A stretch of 44,723 bases of DNA from a virus, in the IMG/VR virus record IMGVR_UViG_3300042938_001753, positions 1 to 44,723 of that record. The stretch is one strand, 5' to 3'. Positions 33,471 to 41,511 of the stretch are shown here, one piece after another (positions within the stretch are counted from its first letter, which is position 1; the number at the start of each line of letters is the position of its first letter). The notes beneath the pieces were generated by a model. It did not search any database. It had not been told where the DNA came from and was given only the letters and a program-made list of their open reading frames with translations. The translations under genes and the position numbers were made by a program.

Positions 33471-34622
33471 TTATTTGATATAAAAACCTAACGGTCTAAA
33501 TTTGATTGATTTGTTTAAATTTTCAGCTTCATTAGCGCTTCTTTCAAGTTGTTTAGTTGATGATAATCTATCTAACCTTACGTCTAAACGTTCTAATATT
33601 GCTTTTCTTTCTTCATTTCCTTCAGATAGTAATGAATCGTAATCCATTGTTCTTTCAGCTTCTGGCGGTCCAACTACCCCTAAGAATTTTCCTCTAGTTC
33701 TACCTAATGCTCTTTTTGCTTCAGCAATAAATAATTGACGAATTAATACTTTAGTTGGTTCATTGAATTTAGAATAATCTAATTTTGCTAATGGAACTTC
33801 ATTTGGTAATGTAATAATATCTGAATTAGCTGCTCTACATTCATCTACGTTATCATTAGTAGTATCATAATAGTGATACCATACTTGACATCCAGTTAAG
33901 TTCATTCCACCACCAACACCAGTTTGATTAATTGCACCACCAAAAGATATTTTAGAACCTGGAGTACTCAACAAATGTAATAACCTAGTTCCATCAGGAC
34001 CAGCAGTAATTTTATAAACCAAATCTGATTTAAGAATTCTATCTTTAAGATTCATATCACCAGCGGTAAGTAAAATATCATAAGCTGGTGCGATATAATA
34101 ACCACCATAACCAGCTCCAGCCATTCCAGCACCACCAGCTCCAGTACCCATTTGAGCAAATCCACCACCTAAACCATAGTTAATACCACCGTAGTTAGCA
34201 AATAATGCTTTATCAGTTGTTGGTGGTGTGATATATAATACTTGATTTATTTCTCTACCAGCTGGTATTTGATATACTTGTCTACCAGATTCAATATTAA
34301 TATAATCTTTCTTTAATTCCCAAGGACCTCTTGTTTGTAGACCAACTTGTTTTGAATAAGCGTAACTATATTGTGTTGATAAGTCTAAACCTCTAACACT
34401 CAAAGCAAATGCCATATCAGTTGTATCTACATTCTGACCTAACAGTGATTGCCATTGATGTTCCACTAACCATTCTTGAACATATTGAGCATAATCCTCA
34501 ATAGCTATTTCTAATAGTGTACATAATTGGTCATCATCTAATTCCACCTTTCTGTAAGGCGCACCCATAGAAACTCGAAATTGTTCGAACATTCTATTTC
34601 TATCGTCATTACTAACTCCCAT
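33471..34622 (-). CDS. 13-like: Neck / head-tail connector protein, T4 gp13-like
   Basis: The 383-residue protein begins MGVSNDDRNRMFEQFRVSMG, followed by APYRKVELDDDQL and CTLLEIAIEDYAQYVQEWLV. The order 'RxxxGAPxxxVELxxxQL....AIxDY' near the N-terminus, then strands with YINIESGRQVYQIPAGREIN and VLYITPP, is that of gp13-type neck proteins of T4-like phages. A glycine/alanine/tyrosine-rich loop (about 145-175: GLGGGFAQMGTGAGGAGMAG) has no counterpart that I know. The C-terminal half has NLTGCQVWYHYYDTT and RQLFIAEAKRALGRTRGKF, as expected for a connector core. It has its own late-type motif at 34641-34649. A gp13-like call is supported by gp14-like and gp15-like genes nearby. Confidence 0.55.
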   Translation of the reverse strand: MGVSNDDRNRMFEQFRVSMGAPYRKVELDDDQLCTLLEIAIEDYAQYVQEWLVEHQWQSLLGQNVDTTDMAFALSVRGLDLSTQYSYAYSKQVGLQTRGPWELKKDYINIESGRQVYQIPAGREINQVLYITPPTTDKALFANYGGINYGLGGGFAQMGTGAGGAGMAGAGYGGYYIAPAYDILLTAGDMNLKDRILKSDLVYKITAGPDGTRLLHLLSTPGSKISFGGAINQTGVGGGMNLTGCQVWYHYYDTTNDNVDECRAANSDIITLPNEVPLAKLDYSKFNEPTKVLIRQLFIAEAKRALGRTRGKFLGVVGPPEAERTMDYDSLLSEGNEERKAILERLDVRLDRLSSTKQLERSANEAENLNKSIKFRPLGFYIK

Positions 34623-34640
34623 ATTTAATTATTATTTAAT

Positions 34641-34649
34641 AATAAATAT
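34641..34649 (-). promoter_or_regulatory. Putative late promoter element ATATTTATT (minus)
   Basis: ATATTTATT on the minus strand, 18 bases before the ATG at 34622 of the neck protein gene, in the gap after the glutaredoxin gene. Confidence 0.5.
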
Positions 34650-34673
34650 CTAGGAAATCAAACAATACTAATA

Positions 34674-34937
34674 TTAACCAATAAATCTTTTAATCATTTC
34701 GTAAGCCTCGTCAATTGTATCAAATGATTTCTCTGGTACTAGTATAGTACCACCAACTACAATGACTGGAACTCTTTCTGATTGTGCAACATTAAATACC
34801 TCTTCAGTTTCTTGTTCATTCTCTGGTGAGTCAATATCAATATATCGATATTCGATATTACCTTCACTTAATTTTGTTTTAATTTCTTCACAGTATGAAC
34901 ACCCTTCAATACCGAAAACTCTTACATTTCTTTTCAT
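34674..34937 (-). CDS. grx: Glutaredoxin
   Basis: The protein has the thioredoxin fold of glutaredoxins: a first strand RNVRVFG, the redox motif CSYC (Cys13 and Cys16 from the chosen start), a YRYIDIDSP strand, the cis-proline segment RVPVIVVGG, and a C-terminal helix after the GTILVPEKSFDTIDE segment. Phage glutaredoxins reduce ribonucleotide reductase and other disulphides. I chose the ATG at 34937, one base after the helicase stop, because the fold begins at once after it. An ATG six codons earlier (34955) would overlap the helicase by 17 bases. It is co-directional with, and probably co-transcribed with, the helicase gene. Confidence 0.85.
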   Translation of the reverse strand: MKRNVRVFGIEGCSYCEEIKTKLSEGNIEYRYIDIDSPENEQETEEVFNVAQSERVPVIVVGGTILVPEKSFDTIDEAYEMIKRFIG

Positions 34938-34938
34938 C

Positions 34939-36786
34939 TTATTCCAATATTTCATTAATTATTATATCTACAATTTCATTGTCTGATAAACTATCACCAC
35001 CAATGATTTTGCTTATTACTTCTTTTTTATAATTCAATGTATACCACATCTTATTAATCACGGTATCATTAAATAGATTATAGTATATTTTTACATTGTT
35101 TTTTTGACCAATTCTAAAACATCTAAATTCAGCTTGTTCAGAATTACCTGGAACCCAATCAAACGAATTAAATACAACATAATGTGCTCTAGTTAATGTA
35201 ATACCTACTCCAGCAGAAACAATATTACCAATAAATACCATTGGTCCATCTTCTCTATTTTGGAATTCATCTACTGAACGTTGCTTTTCCTTTTCATTCA
35301 TTTGACCATAATGTACAACACACTTATTACCGTAGTGATTAGCTAATGCTAATAATTCTTCAGTAAAACATGTGAAGATAACTACTTTATTTCCTTGTTC
35401 AACAATCTCATCGACTAATTCAATTGTATGTGGTATAGTTTCCATGGCCATATACTTTCTCAATAAACCTAACTCAACTAAATCTCTTTGAATATTAACA
35501 TTCTTTTTATTATTTTCTCTTTCAACCAAATAATCTTCCCATAACTGGTCATATTGCTTTTTCTGCTCTTTGGTTAAATCATTCATTAATGGTGTAACTG
35601 TTTTATCTGGCATATCGGCAAAATCCTCAGTTAATCGTCTTAAAAATATATTTCTAGTTTTAATCGATAACTCTTCAAGATTAGAAGCTCCATTCGTTAA
35701 CCATACTTTCTTTTTAAAGCCATTTCTTACTGTAGTAGTAATTTGTCTACCATCACAGTATCTAGTAGCGAAATACTTCCAATTTTCAGTCAATGGTGAC
35801 TTAATCAATTTCAATAAATTAAAATAGTCCATTGGTCTATTTGCAACTGGTGTACCACTCAATAACCATACTTTATCAATAGTTTTACATATGTCACTCA
35901 TGATAGCTCCACGCTTACTATCTTTATTCTTTAAGTTATGTGCTTCATCGATAATACATAAATCAAATTTAGAGTCTAATAGATGTTGGTTCTCAATTAA
36001 ATGATAATTATCCTTATTAGCCTCAGTTTTAATAGTGTGAAAGTTTTTAAGAATATCATAATTGATAATAGTAAATTTAGCGTTATCCCATTTTCTATTA
36101 TTAATAATAGCTATGTCAAATTCTTGGTAGTAGTTTATTTCTCTTTGCCAGTTTATCTTAACTGATGATGGACAAACTATTAATATCTTTTTAGCACCAG
36201 ACTCTAATGCAGCGACAGTTGCTTGTAATGTTTTACCACTACCCATCTGGTCAGCTAGGATGGCCCCATTCTTACTTAGAAGGAATTTAATACCCTCTTT
36301 TTGTAAATCTAGAATCTTTCTACCATTACTTCCATCCATACCTTTAAAAGTATCAAGTTTTTCATATTTTTCAAAATCAACTTCAATGTCAATCTCATCA
36401 AAATAGGGGTCATCTAATACTTGAGTTTTAGGGATGAAATACATATCAGATTTTTCTTGATTTCTTTTCAACTTACCATATATATGGAATGTCTTATTGG
36501 AATCAGCTAACATGTACTCAATTAAAATCTTTTGAGGTACAAATGTAAGGTTATGTTGTTTTTTTAATTCTTCACCAATATATTCAGTTATGCTAACAAT
36601 TTTATTTATTAACATAGGGTCTTTTTTATGATTATCAACTATATATTCACTTTGGAATGTTGTTAAAGTAATTTTACCGAACTTAATTAATTTCTTCTTA
36701 AGTTTTTTAATATAAGGATTTTTACCATCATATTCTTTAAGAATATTGACAGCTGAGTACCCTTTTATATCATCTAAATTTATCAA
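34939..36786 (-). CDS. SNF2-like DNA helicase/translocase (UvsW-type role possible)
   Basis: The 615-residue superfamily 2 ATPase shows the Walker A motif ADQMGSGKT (178-186), ILIVCPSSVKINW (motif Ia), DEAH (280-283), WLLSGTPVANRP (motif III), and in the second RecA-like domain VVIFTCFTEELL, VSAGVGITLTRAHYVVF and EFRCFRIGQKNNVK (motif VI with arginine fingers). This is the SNF2/HARP-type order, as in annealing helicases and branch-migration enzymes; in T4-like phages UvsW has a comparable role in recombination-driven replication. Residues 1-150 are a separate N-terminal domain. The start codon appears to be TTG (36786): the frame has no ATG before residue 58, and an in-frame TAA lies 15 bases upstream. 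Confidence 0.85.
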   Translation of the reverse strand: MINLDDIKGYSAVNILKEYDGKNPYIKKLKKKLIKFGKITLTTFQSEYIVDNHKKDPMLINKIVSITEYIGEELKKQHNLTFVPQKILIEYMLADSNKTFHIYGKLKRNQEKSDMYFIPKTQVLDDPYFDEIDIEVDFEKYEKLDTFKGMDGSNGRKILDLQKEGIKFLLSKNGAILADQMGSGKTLQATVAALESGAKKILIVCPSSVKINWQREINYYQEFDIAIINNRKWDNAKFTIINYDILKNFHTIKTEANKDNYHLIENQHLLDSKFDLCIIDEAHNLKNKDSKRGAIMSDICKTIDKVWLLSGTPVANRPMDYFNLLKLIKSPLTENWKYFATRYCDGRQITTTVRNGFKKKVWLTNGASNLEELSIKTRNIFLRRLTEDFADMPDKTVTPLMNDLTKEQKKQYDQLWEDYLVERENNKKNVNIQRDLVELGLLRKYMAMETIPHTIELVDEIVEQGNKVVIFTCFTEELLALANHYGNKCVVHYGQMNEKEKQRSVDEFQNREDGPMVFIGNIVSAGVGITLTRAHYVVFNSFDWVPGNSEQAEFRCFRIGQKNNVKIYYNLFNDTVINKMWYTLNYKKEVISKIIGGDSLSDNEIVDIIINEILE

Positions 36787-36825
36787 AATTACATATTTTT
36801 ATTTTTTTACGTTATACATTTAAAG

Positions 36826-36834
36826 CATAAATAT
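36826..36834 (-). promoter_or_regulatory. Late-type element ATATTTATG (minus), weak candidate
   Basis: ATATTTATG on the minus strand, 39 bases before the TTG start of the helicase. The distance is greater than at the other sites, so this may not be the helicase promoter. Confidence 0.3.
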
Positions 36835-36869
36835 AACCATATTTTAAAATAAAATCAATAGTTAAAGAC

Positions 36870-36896
36870 ATATTTATATTATCGTTAATATTTATG
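36870..36896 (+). promoter_or_regulatory. Two putative late promoter elements before the gp14-like gene
   Basis: ATATTTATA at 36870-36878 and ATATTTATG at 36888-36896, the second 11 bases before the ATG at 36908. The 121-base gap 36787-36907 is a divergent control region and otherwise holds no recognisable feature. Confidence 0.5.
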
Positions 36897-36907
36897 AATA
36901 AAAACAT

Positions 36908-37432
36908 ATGTCAACACCAAGAAAAATTCCGATTACTCGTTCAAATAAATTCTTTTCAGATAAGGAATTTGAGTTAGAAATAGGCTTCGGTAGAGAAGCA
37001 ATTGAAGGTGATAATAACTTTACAATTATTCTTTATCGAGTAGATAGAGTTAATACAGCATCTGATAGTGTTTATGGTGAAGCAGCCATGGATGAAATTA
37101 AATATTTACCACCTATTGAATTAAAAGTTATGCCGATACTTAATGAAGCTGAAAATAAAGCTTACAATAGTGGGGCTGGTAGTCTTAGATATTTACAAGA
37201 TGGTCAATTTACATTTGGTATTTATTCGTCTCAATTAACACATTTAGATGTGGATATTTCATATGGTGATTACATAGGTTACCCAGTAACTGAAGATGAA
37301 GTAAGGTTCTTCTCAGTTGTTAATGATGGTAGAAAAAATTACGATAACAAACATACCATATTAGGGTATAAGGGTGCGTTCAGAACTGTTGTATGTACAG
37401 CAGTAGACGATAATGAGTTTAGAGCGCTTTAA
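36908..37432 (+). CDS. 14-like: Neck protein, T4 gp14-like (tentative)
   Basis: The 174-residue protein is beta-rich and hydrophilic. Its C-terminal order, with FGIYSSQLTHLDVDISYGDY followed by IGYPVTEDEVRFFSVV, DNKHTILGYKGAF and a final DDNEF, can be laid alongside T4 gp14. In gp14, GDLIYFPxDxxLFEI and the following Phe/Tyr-rich segment have the same spacing, and a YGE-type motif (VYGEAA here) comes earlier. The likeness is by eye and weak at residue level. T4 gp14 is longer (256 residues). The next gene looks gp15-like and a gp13-like gene lies 2.3 kb away, which supports a head-tail joining role. It starts a plus-strand unit. Confidence 0.45.
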   Translation: MSTPRKIPITRSNKFFSDKEFELEIGFGREAIEGDNNFTIILYRVDRVNTASDSVYGEAAMDEIKYLPPIELKVMPILNEAENKAYNSGAGSLRYLQDGQFTFGIYSSQLTHLDVDISYGDYIGYPVTEDEVRFFSVVNDGRKNYDNKHTILGYKGAFRTVVCTAVDDNEFRAL

Positions 37433-37444
37433 TAAGTAAATAAA

Positions 37445-38500
37445 ATGGGAGTTCCAAAGGGATTTAGAAAAAATATTGATTTCATAAACCAACATATTGG
37501 TTATGAGAGAAGACAAGATATACTTCATGATATCGCTGATAAAGGTACATTTTTACCTAGAGGTATTAGTTATGAAGATGTTGACCAAACTTTTGTTGAG
37601 TTTGTTGATAAGGATTTGGAGATAGTAATTGATGGTGAGAAGGTTCCAGTAATATTTTTAACGTTACAGAGATGGTCTGAGTTTAGTAAAACTTGGCAAT
37701 TTTCTGATAAGTTTAAAAATATTAAGATGCCTTTCATTACGGTAGTTAGACAACCTAATCCACAAGTTGGTACAAACCAAGCTGGATTATATAACATACC
37801 TGGTCGTCAGAACTATACATATATGAAAGTACCCACCTTTATTGATGGTAGACGTGGCGTTGACACTTATAAGATTCCTCAACCAGTATCGGTTGATTTC
37901 TTATATGAGGTACGTTTATTCTGTAACAAGATGAGAGATTTAAATAAATTAAATTTTAAAGTTCAACAAGCGTTTCAATCAATACAATTTTATGTAAGGG
38001 TTAATGGTCATCCAATGCCAATTATATTGGAAAATATTGGTGACGAGAGTAATATCGATGATTTTGAAAACAGAAGATTTTATGTTCAACCATTTGATAT
38101 GAAGTTGATTGGGTATGTTCAAGACGAAGATAATTTTGAGGTTATACCATCAATTAATAGAGCGATGGTTATGTTAGAGGTTAATGATAAGATTGTACCT
38201 AAAATGAATTTTGAAGTGGTTAAACAAAGTACTTCATTATTTTACAATTTTGTATTTAAACCTAAAGCAGATACTAGTTTCAGATTTGTTGCTGATTATA
38301 AAATACAATTAATAACTATTGATAATGTTGAATTAATAACAAATATTCAAATAATTGTTGATGGTATCGAAGTTTTCAATGGATTACAATTACCGATTGG
38401 TAGCCCGATAATAATAAACGCTGGTTCAACAGTTTATGTTAGTATTAATAAAAACTTCTTTGATACTAGTAAATTTATGTTAACTGCAAATATAATATAA
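37445..38500 (+). CDS. 15-like: Tail completion / sheath terminator, T4 gp15-like (tentative)
   Basis: The 351-residue protein contains, at about residues 95-225, an order like T4 gp15. There is an LPxxxx-type strand region (MPFITVVRQPNP), then YKIPQPVSVDFLYEVRLFCN (gp15 has a Pro-x-Pro plus IYELSIF segment), an amphipathic segment AFQSIQFYVRVNGHPMPIIL, and FENRRFYVQPFDMKLIGYV (gp15 has the RRRIxWxxxFxxxGxx pattern). gp15 caps the tail tube and sheath. About 120 residues continue past this, with a beta-rich C-terminal domain (MVMLEVNDKIVPKMNFEVVK, INAGSTVYVSINKN) that T4 gp15 lacks. The protein lies 12 bases after the gp14-like gene. The call is by motif order and context only. Confidence 0.5.
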   Translation: MGVPKGFRKNIDFINQHIGYERRQDILHDIADKGTFLPRGISYEDVDQTFVEFVDKDLEIVIDGEKVPVIFLTLQRWSEFSKTWQFSDKFKNIKMPFITVVRQPNPQVGTNQAGLYNIPGRQNYTYMKVPTFIDGRRGVDTYKIPQPVSVDFLYEVRLFCNKMRDLNKLNFKVQQAFQSIQFYVRVNGHPMPIILENIGDESNIDDFENRRFYVQPFDMKLIGYVQDEDNFEVIPSINRAMVMLEVNDKIVPKMNFEVVKQSTSLFYNFVFKPKADTSFRFVADYKIQLITIDNVELITNIQIIVDGIEVFNGLQLPIGSPIIINAGSTVYVSINKNFFDTSKFMLTANII

Positions 38501-38501
38501 T

Positions 38502-39068
38502 ATGAGTCAGAATAGAAATACAAACGTTACTCAAACTTTTATCGTTGATACTATAGGTGATAATACATTTAGTGCGTGTACTGGTGTTTATACTAATTAT
38601 ATTGCTTCATGTTTTAATGATTTAATTTATATCGATAGTAATATATCAGTTCTTGGTGATTACAGTGGTACTTCTATTTATGCTACTGCATTCTATGGCG
38701 ATGGTTCTGGTTTAACTAACATTATAAAGCGAACTGAAGCGACTAAAACAACTAATGACGATGGTTTATATACTATTGATAGTATAACTGGTATCACAAG
38801 TGGTACAACTAGATTTATTGAGGTGTATGTTACAGCACATTTAGATATTAATAATTATGGATTTTGGAAAAGAACTATAGGTGTTATGAATATTGGTGGT
38901 GTATCCACTGTGATGATTGAGAATTACGATACTGATAAACAATCTAATGGACTTAACCCTACTGATGTATCTTTTAGTGGTTCTGGTTCTAATATATTAA
39001 TACAAATATCTGGTGAGTTGAGTAAAACTTACAATTGGACATCGGATTGGGAAATTATCAAACGTTAA
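38502..39068 (+). CDS. Small fibre-like virion protein
   Basis: The 188-residue protein has IYATAFYGDGSGLTNI at about residues 60-75, the element that in phage fibre proteins marks the end of a beta-helix or collar and leads into a tip domain. The N-terminal 55 residues are short strands (TFSACTGVYTNYIASCFNDL). The C-terminal 100 residues are a compact beta domain (TRFIEVYVTAHLDINNYGFW, STVMIENYDTD, ISGELSKTYNWTSDWEI). It lies one base after the gp15-like gene and ends its unit. A short tail fibre or fibre tip is likely; the exact role is unknown. Confidence 0.65.
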   Translation: MSQNRNTNVTQTFIVDTIGDNTFSACTGVYTNYIASCFNDLIYIDSNISVLGDYSGTSIYATAFYGDGSGLTNIIKRTEATKTTNDDGLYTIDSITGITSGTTRFIEVYVTAHLDINNYGFWKRTIGVMNIGGVSTVMIENYDTDKQSNGLNPTDVSFSGSGSNILIQISGELSKTYNWTSDWEIIKR

Positions 39069-39080
39069 ACTAATTTAGCG

Positions 39081-39089
39081 ATATTTATT
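39081..39089 (+). promoter_or_regulatory. Putative late promoter element ATATTTATT
   Basis: ATATTTATT in the 43-base gap between fibre genes, 22 bases before the ATG at 39112. Confidence 0.45.
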
Positions 39090-39111
39090 AAATATAAAGA
39101 AAAATATTATA

Positions 39112-39846
39112 ATGGCTACACAAATAACAACATTAACTGCTGGTTACATATTAATACAAGCTGGTCATGGAGTACCTAATCATGCTGCACCTAAGGGTTC
39201 ACAATTTACTGACGTTGATACAGCTACCCTTTATTTTAATAAGGATGGTTTAAGTGATTGGGAAGTAAATATTGATGTTACTAATACTGGTTCGACAATT
39301 GGTATTAATACGTTTAGTTCATTTAGCTCATCAACTATTGGTCAAGGTAGTGTTATAGCAACTACTTCAAGTGATAATTTAATATTTAGTGGTATAAACC
39401 TTTCTATATTAGTTGACAATACTAACCAAATATTAACACTTAGTGCAGCAACGCCAAGTGATTATACTTTTACTGGTGGTACTGTAAATGGTTTAACTAA
39501 CTTTACTAGTGGTTTATCAGCTACGACAATAAGTGCTTGCACATCAATCCAAACAAATAAAATTGTAAGTTGTAGTGGTGATACTCAAATTAATTTAACT
39601 AGTGGTCAGACAATATTTAATACTACTTTAATTCCTAATTTAGATGGGATGATAGATGTTGGTAGCACATCTAAAAGATTTAGAGATATAAATACGGTTA
39701 GTGGTACATCAACAGTTTGGACATCATCAATAAAAGTTAATACACCCACATTGGATTTGGGTAACGATTATCAAGGTAACCTTAGACAAATAACTGCTGA
39801 TAACTCAATAATTCAAAACGATACACTTTTAGGCGGAACTTATTAA
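39112..39846 (+). CDS. Tail fibre-like protein (244 residues)
   Basis: The protein opens with HGVPNHAAPKGSQFTDVDTA and TLYFNKDGLSDWE, a segment type seen at the start of phage fibre proteins (pattern G-x-P-x-H-x-A-P-x-GS). It continues with Ser/Thr/Gly-rich strands, an FTGGTVNGLTNFTSGL module (also in the large fibre at 41512-44712), and a C-terminal region with DGMIDVGSTSKRFRDINT, a common motif in fibre shaft-to-tip regions. Its last residues LLGGTY resemble LDGGQY at the end of the next protein. It forms part of a second fibre cluster with the next two genes. No S74 domain is present. Confidence 0.7.
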   Translation: MATQITTLTAGYILIQAGHGVPNHAAPKGSQFTDVDTATLYFNKDGLSDWEVNIDVTNTGSTIGINTFSSFSSSTIGQGSVIATTSSDNLIFSGINLSILVDNTNQILTLSAATPSDYTFTGGTVNGLTNFTSGLSATTISACTSIQTNKIVSCSGDTQINLTSGQTIFNTTLIPNLDGMIDVGSTSKRFRDINTVSGTSTVWTSSIKVNTPTLDLGNDYQGNLRQITADNSIIQNDTLLGGTY

Positions 39847-39855
39847 TAATAAAAT

Positions 39856-39902
39856 ATATTTATATAAAAAGTAAAAGTAATTAATAAAATAATATATTTA
39901 TA
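39856..39902 (+). promoter_or_regulatory. Two copies of late-type element TATATTTATA
   Basis: ATATTTATA occurs at 39856-39864 and 39894-39902, each within a longer direct repeat, TATATTTATATAAAAA. The second copy is 15 bases before the ATG at 39918. It is the only gap with two identical extended copies. Confidence 0.5.
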
Positions 39903-39917
39903 TAAAAACAATAAAAA

Positions 39918-41360
39918 ATGGCAAATAGAAGTACTAGATTTATTCTAAAAAATAATGCAAATTCAGCAGCACCTTTTTCTGGTGCTACATTATATGCTGG
40001 TGAACCGATAGTTAACACAGCTGCTGGTATAATGATGTTCTCTGGTGTTACCAGTGGAACAAATGATTGGGTACCAGCTGGTGCTGGTGCTAACGGTAAT
40101 TTCTTTGAAGTTGGTTCTAATCTTTATAACTTAAAAATTAGAAATCAAATAACAACATATGCTGGTTTAACAAATTTAGCTGGTAAATTCTTATCTGGTA
40201 CAACTAATGGTTTTGTATTGGCAGATATTGCAACAATATCTGGTGTTGATACATATGTAACTGGATTTACGTATTCAGACAACGTATTTACAATAAAACA
40301 AAATGTTGGTCAAGCTGATTTAACAGTTTTAATAAATACAATGACTGGTTTAACTGTTAATGGTACTTTATCAGCAACAACATATGTAGGTAATGGTTCT
40401 GGTCTTACTGGTCTTTCTACAGTTACTGGTGGTACACCAAACAATACAACAAGAGTATATACATTCACAAATAGTACTGGTGGTACATTCAATGTTGATT
40501 CGTTGCTTGATATTGTTGTAACTGGTGGTACGGTTTCTTATGTTGATGCAGCTGGAACTGCTACGTTTACAAATAGTACTGGCGGAACATTTAGTGTAAC
40601 TGGATTTAGAGATATATACACAACTGGTGCTACTTACAATGCTGGTACTGCTACGTTCACCAATAATACTGGTGGTACGTATACGTTGACTGGTATTAAT
40701 TCAACAGATACATATGTAACTGGTTTGACATACAATTCAGCAAGTAATTTGATTACTTTATCACAAAACCAAGGGCAAGTAGATAAAACAATAAACATTA
40801 CAGCAATGTCTGGTTTAACGTTATCTAACTTGACAGCTGGTAGAGTTCCTTATGTTGGTACTGGTGGTTTGTTGACTGATGAAGCTGGATTTACATATAA
40901 TGCTAGTACTAATGTATTTAGTGTTCCTTCTGATGGTACTATAAATGTTGGTACTGGTGGTTTAAATGTTGCTGGTGATGCAATAATTCAAGGTTCATTG
41001 ACAGTATTTGGTCCAGCTGTTTCTGCATTTACTACTGAATTATATGTAGAAGACCCTAATGTCACGCTTAACTATAATCCAACTGGAAATACAACAGTAA
41101 CTTCTGTTGGTGCTGGTTGGACAATTCAAGATGGTTCTGGTATTGCAAATACTGCAACAACATTAAGTATTGGTGTATCTTACTTAAACTCTAATTTTTC
41201 ACCTAATACTGAATATACTGCTTCAACTGGTAATCAAAATAGAAACTTTTATTCTCCAATTGGTGATATTGTAATTAGAAATACAAATGGTGATTCAAAT
41301 GCACCGAATGGGGTTAGAGTTCTTGCTGAGGGAGATATATTAGATGGGGGACAATATTGA
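39918..41360 (+). CDS. Tail fibre protein with TGGT modules (480 residues)
   Basis: The N-terminus ANRSTRFILKNNANSAAPFS with LYAGEPIVNTAAGIMMFSG is a divergent form of the phage fibre anchor 'LkxS...vPxxxxLxxGElalNtxDGxly' seen clearly in the next gene. The shaft has VTGFTYSDNVFTIKQ and TMTGLTVNGTLSATTYVGNG segments and three modules of the kind TGGTxxNGTATFTNSTGGTF (about 180-260). The C-terminal third (FSVPSDGTINVGTGGLNVAG, LYVEDPNVTLNYN) resembles a fibre-tip region. The same TGGT modules, almost identical in DNA, occur in genes 22615-25227, 25308-28649 and 41512-44712. No S74 domain is seen. Confidence 0.75.
   Translation: MANRSTRFILKNNANSAAPFSGATLYAGEPIVNTAAGIMMFSGVTSGTNDWVPAGAGANGNFFEVGSNLYNLKIRNQITTYAGLTNLAGKFLSGTTNGFVLADIATISGVDTYVTGFTYSDNVFTIKQNVGQADLTVLINTMTGLTVNGTLSATTYVGNGSGLTGLSTVTGGTPNNTTRVYTFTNSTGGTFNVDSLLDIVVTGGTVSYVDAAGTATFTNSTGGTFSVTGFRDIYTTGATYNAGTATFTNNTGGTYTLTGINSTDTYVTGLTYNSASNLITLSQNQGQVDKTINITAMSGLTLSNLTAGRVPYVGTGGLLTDEAGFTYNASTNVFSVPSDGTINVGTGGLNVAGDAIIQGSLTVFGPAVSAFTTELYVEDPNVTLNYNPTGNTTVTSVGAGWTIQDGSGIANTATTLSIGVSYLNSNFSPNTEYTASTGNQNRNFYSPIGDIVIRNTNGDSNAPNGVRVLAEGDILDGGQY
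40450..40690 (+). repeat. TGGT(Y)-NG-FTNNTGGTF modules in a fibre gene
   Basis: Three neighbouring modules of about 26 residues, each ending in the TGGTF or TGGTY strand. Related copies lie at about 23050-23228, 24170-24242, 28009-28190, 43375-43445 and 44030-44110. Confidence 0.85.
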
Positions 41361-41374
41361 TTATCAAAAGTTAA

Positions 41375-41383
41375 ATATTTATA
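41375..41383 (+). promoter_or_regulatory. Late-type element ATATTTATA, orphan position
   Basis: Exact copy of the motif 15 bases after the stop at 41360, but upstream of the palindrome at 41411-41440 and 128 bases before the next start. If active, its transcript would cross the palindrome. Confidence 0.35.
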
Positions 41384-41410
41384 CATTTACTTTAAAAATA
41401 TAATAATTAT

Positions 41411-41440
41411 AATATGCACAATTCATGAATTGTGCATATT
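41411..41440. terminator. Perfect 30-bp palindrome, terminator or operator
   Basis: The 30 bases AATATGCACAATTCA plus its exact reverse complement have no mismatch and no central spacer. As RNA the sequence could form a stem of 13 pairs with a CATG loop, followed by TATTTTATAG, so it can act as a terminator on both strands. A dimeric protein binding site is equally possible. It lies in the 151-base gap 41361-41511, which otherwise holds two late-type motifs and two small inverted repeats (AGGTTACATAACCT at 41451, CTCTTTATAGAG at 41475). Confidence 0.5.
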
Positions 41441-41444
41441 TATT
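41436..41444 (+). promoter_or_regulatory. Late-type element ATATTTATT overlapping the palindrome
   Basis: The motif begins inside the right arm of the palindrome and ends four bases after it, 67 bases before the ATG at 41512. The longer leader would contain the two small inverted repeats. Confidence 0.35.
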
Positions 41445-41511
41445 TTATAGAGGTTACATAACCTATACACATAACTCTTTATAGAGATTTTTAAGACATA
41501 CCATTATATAC

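Noticed and set aside
41411-41440. Palindrome as a phage attachment site
   Set aside because: No integrase or tRNA is in the window, and the phage type suggested by the genes is lytic.
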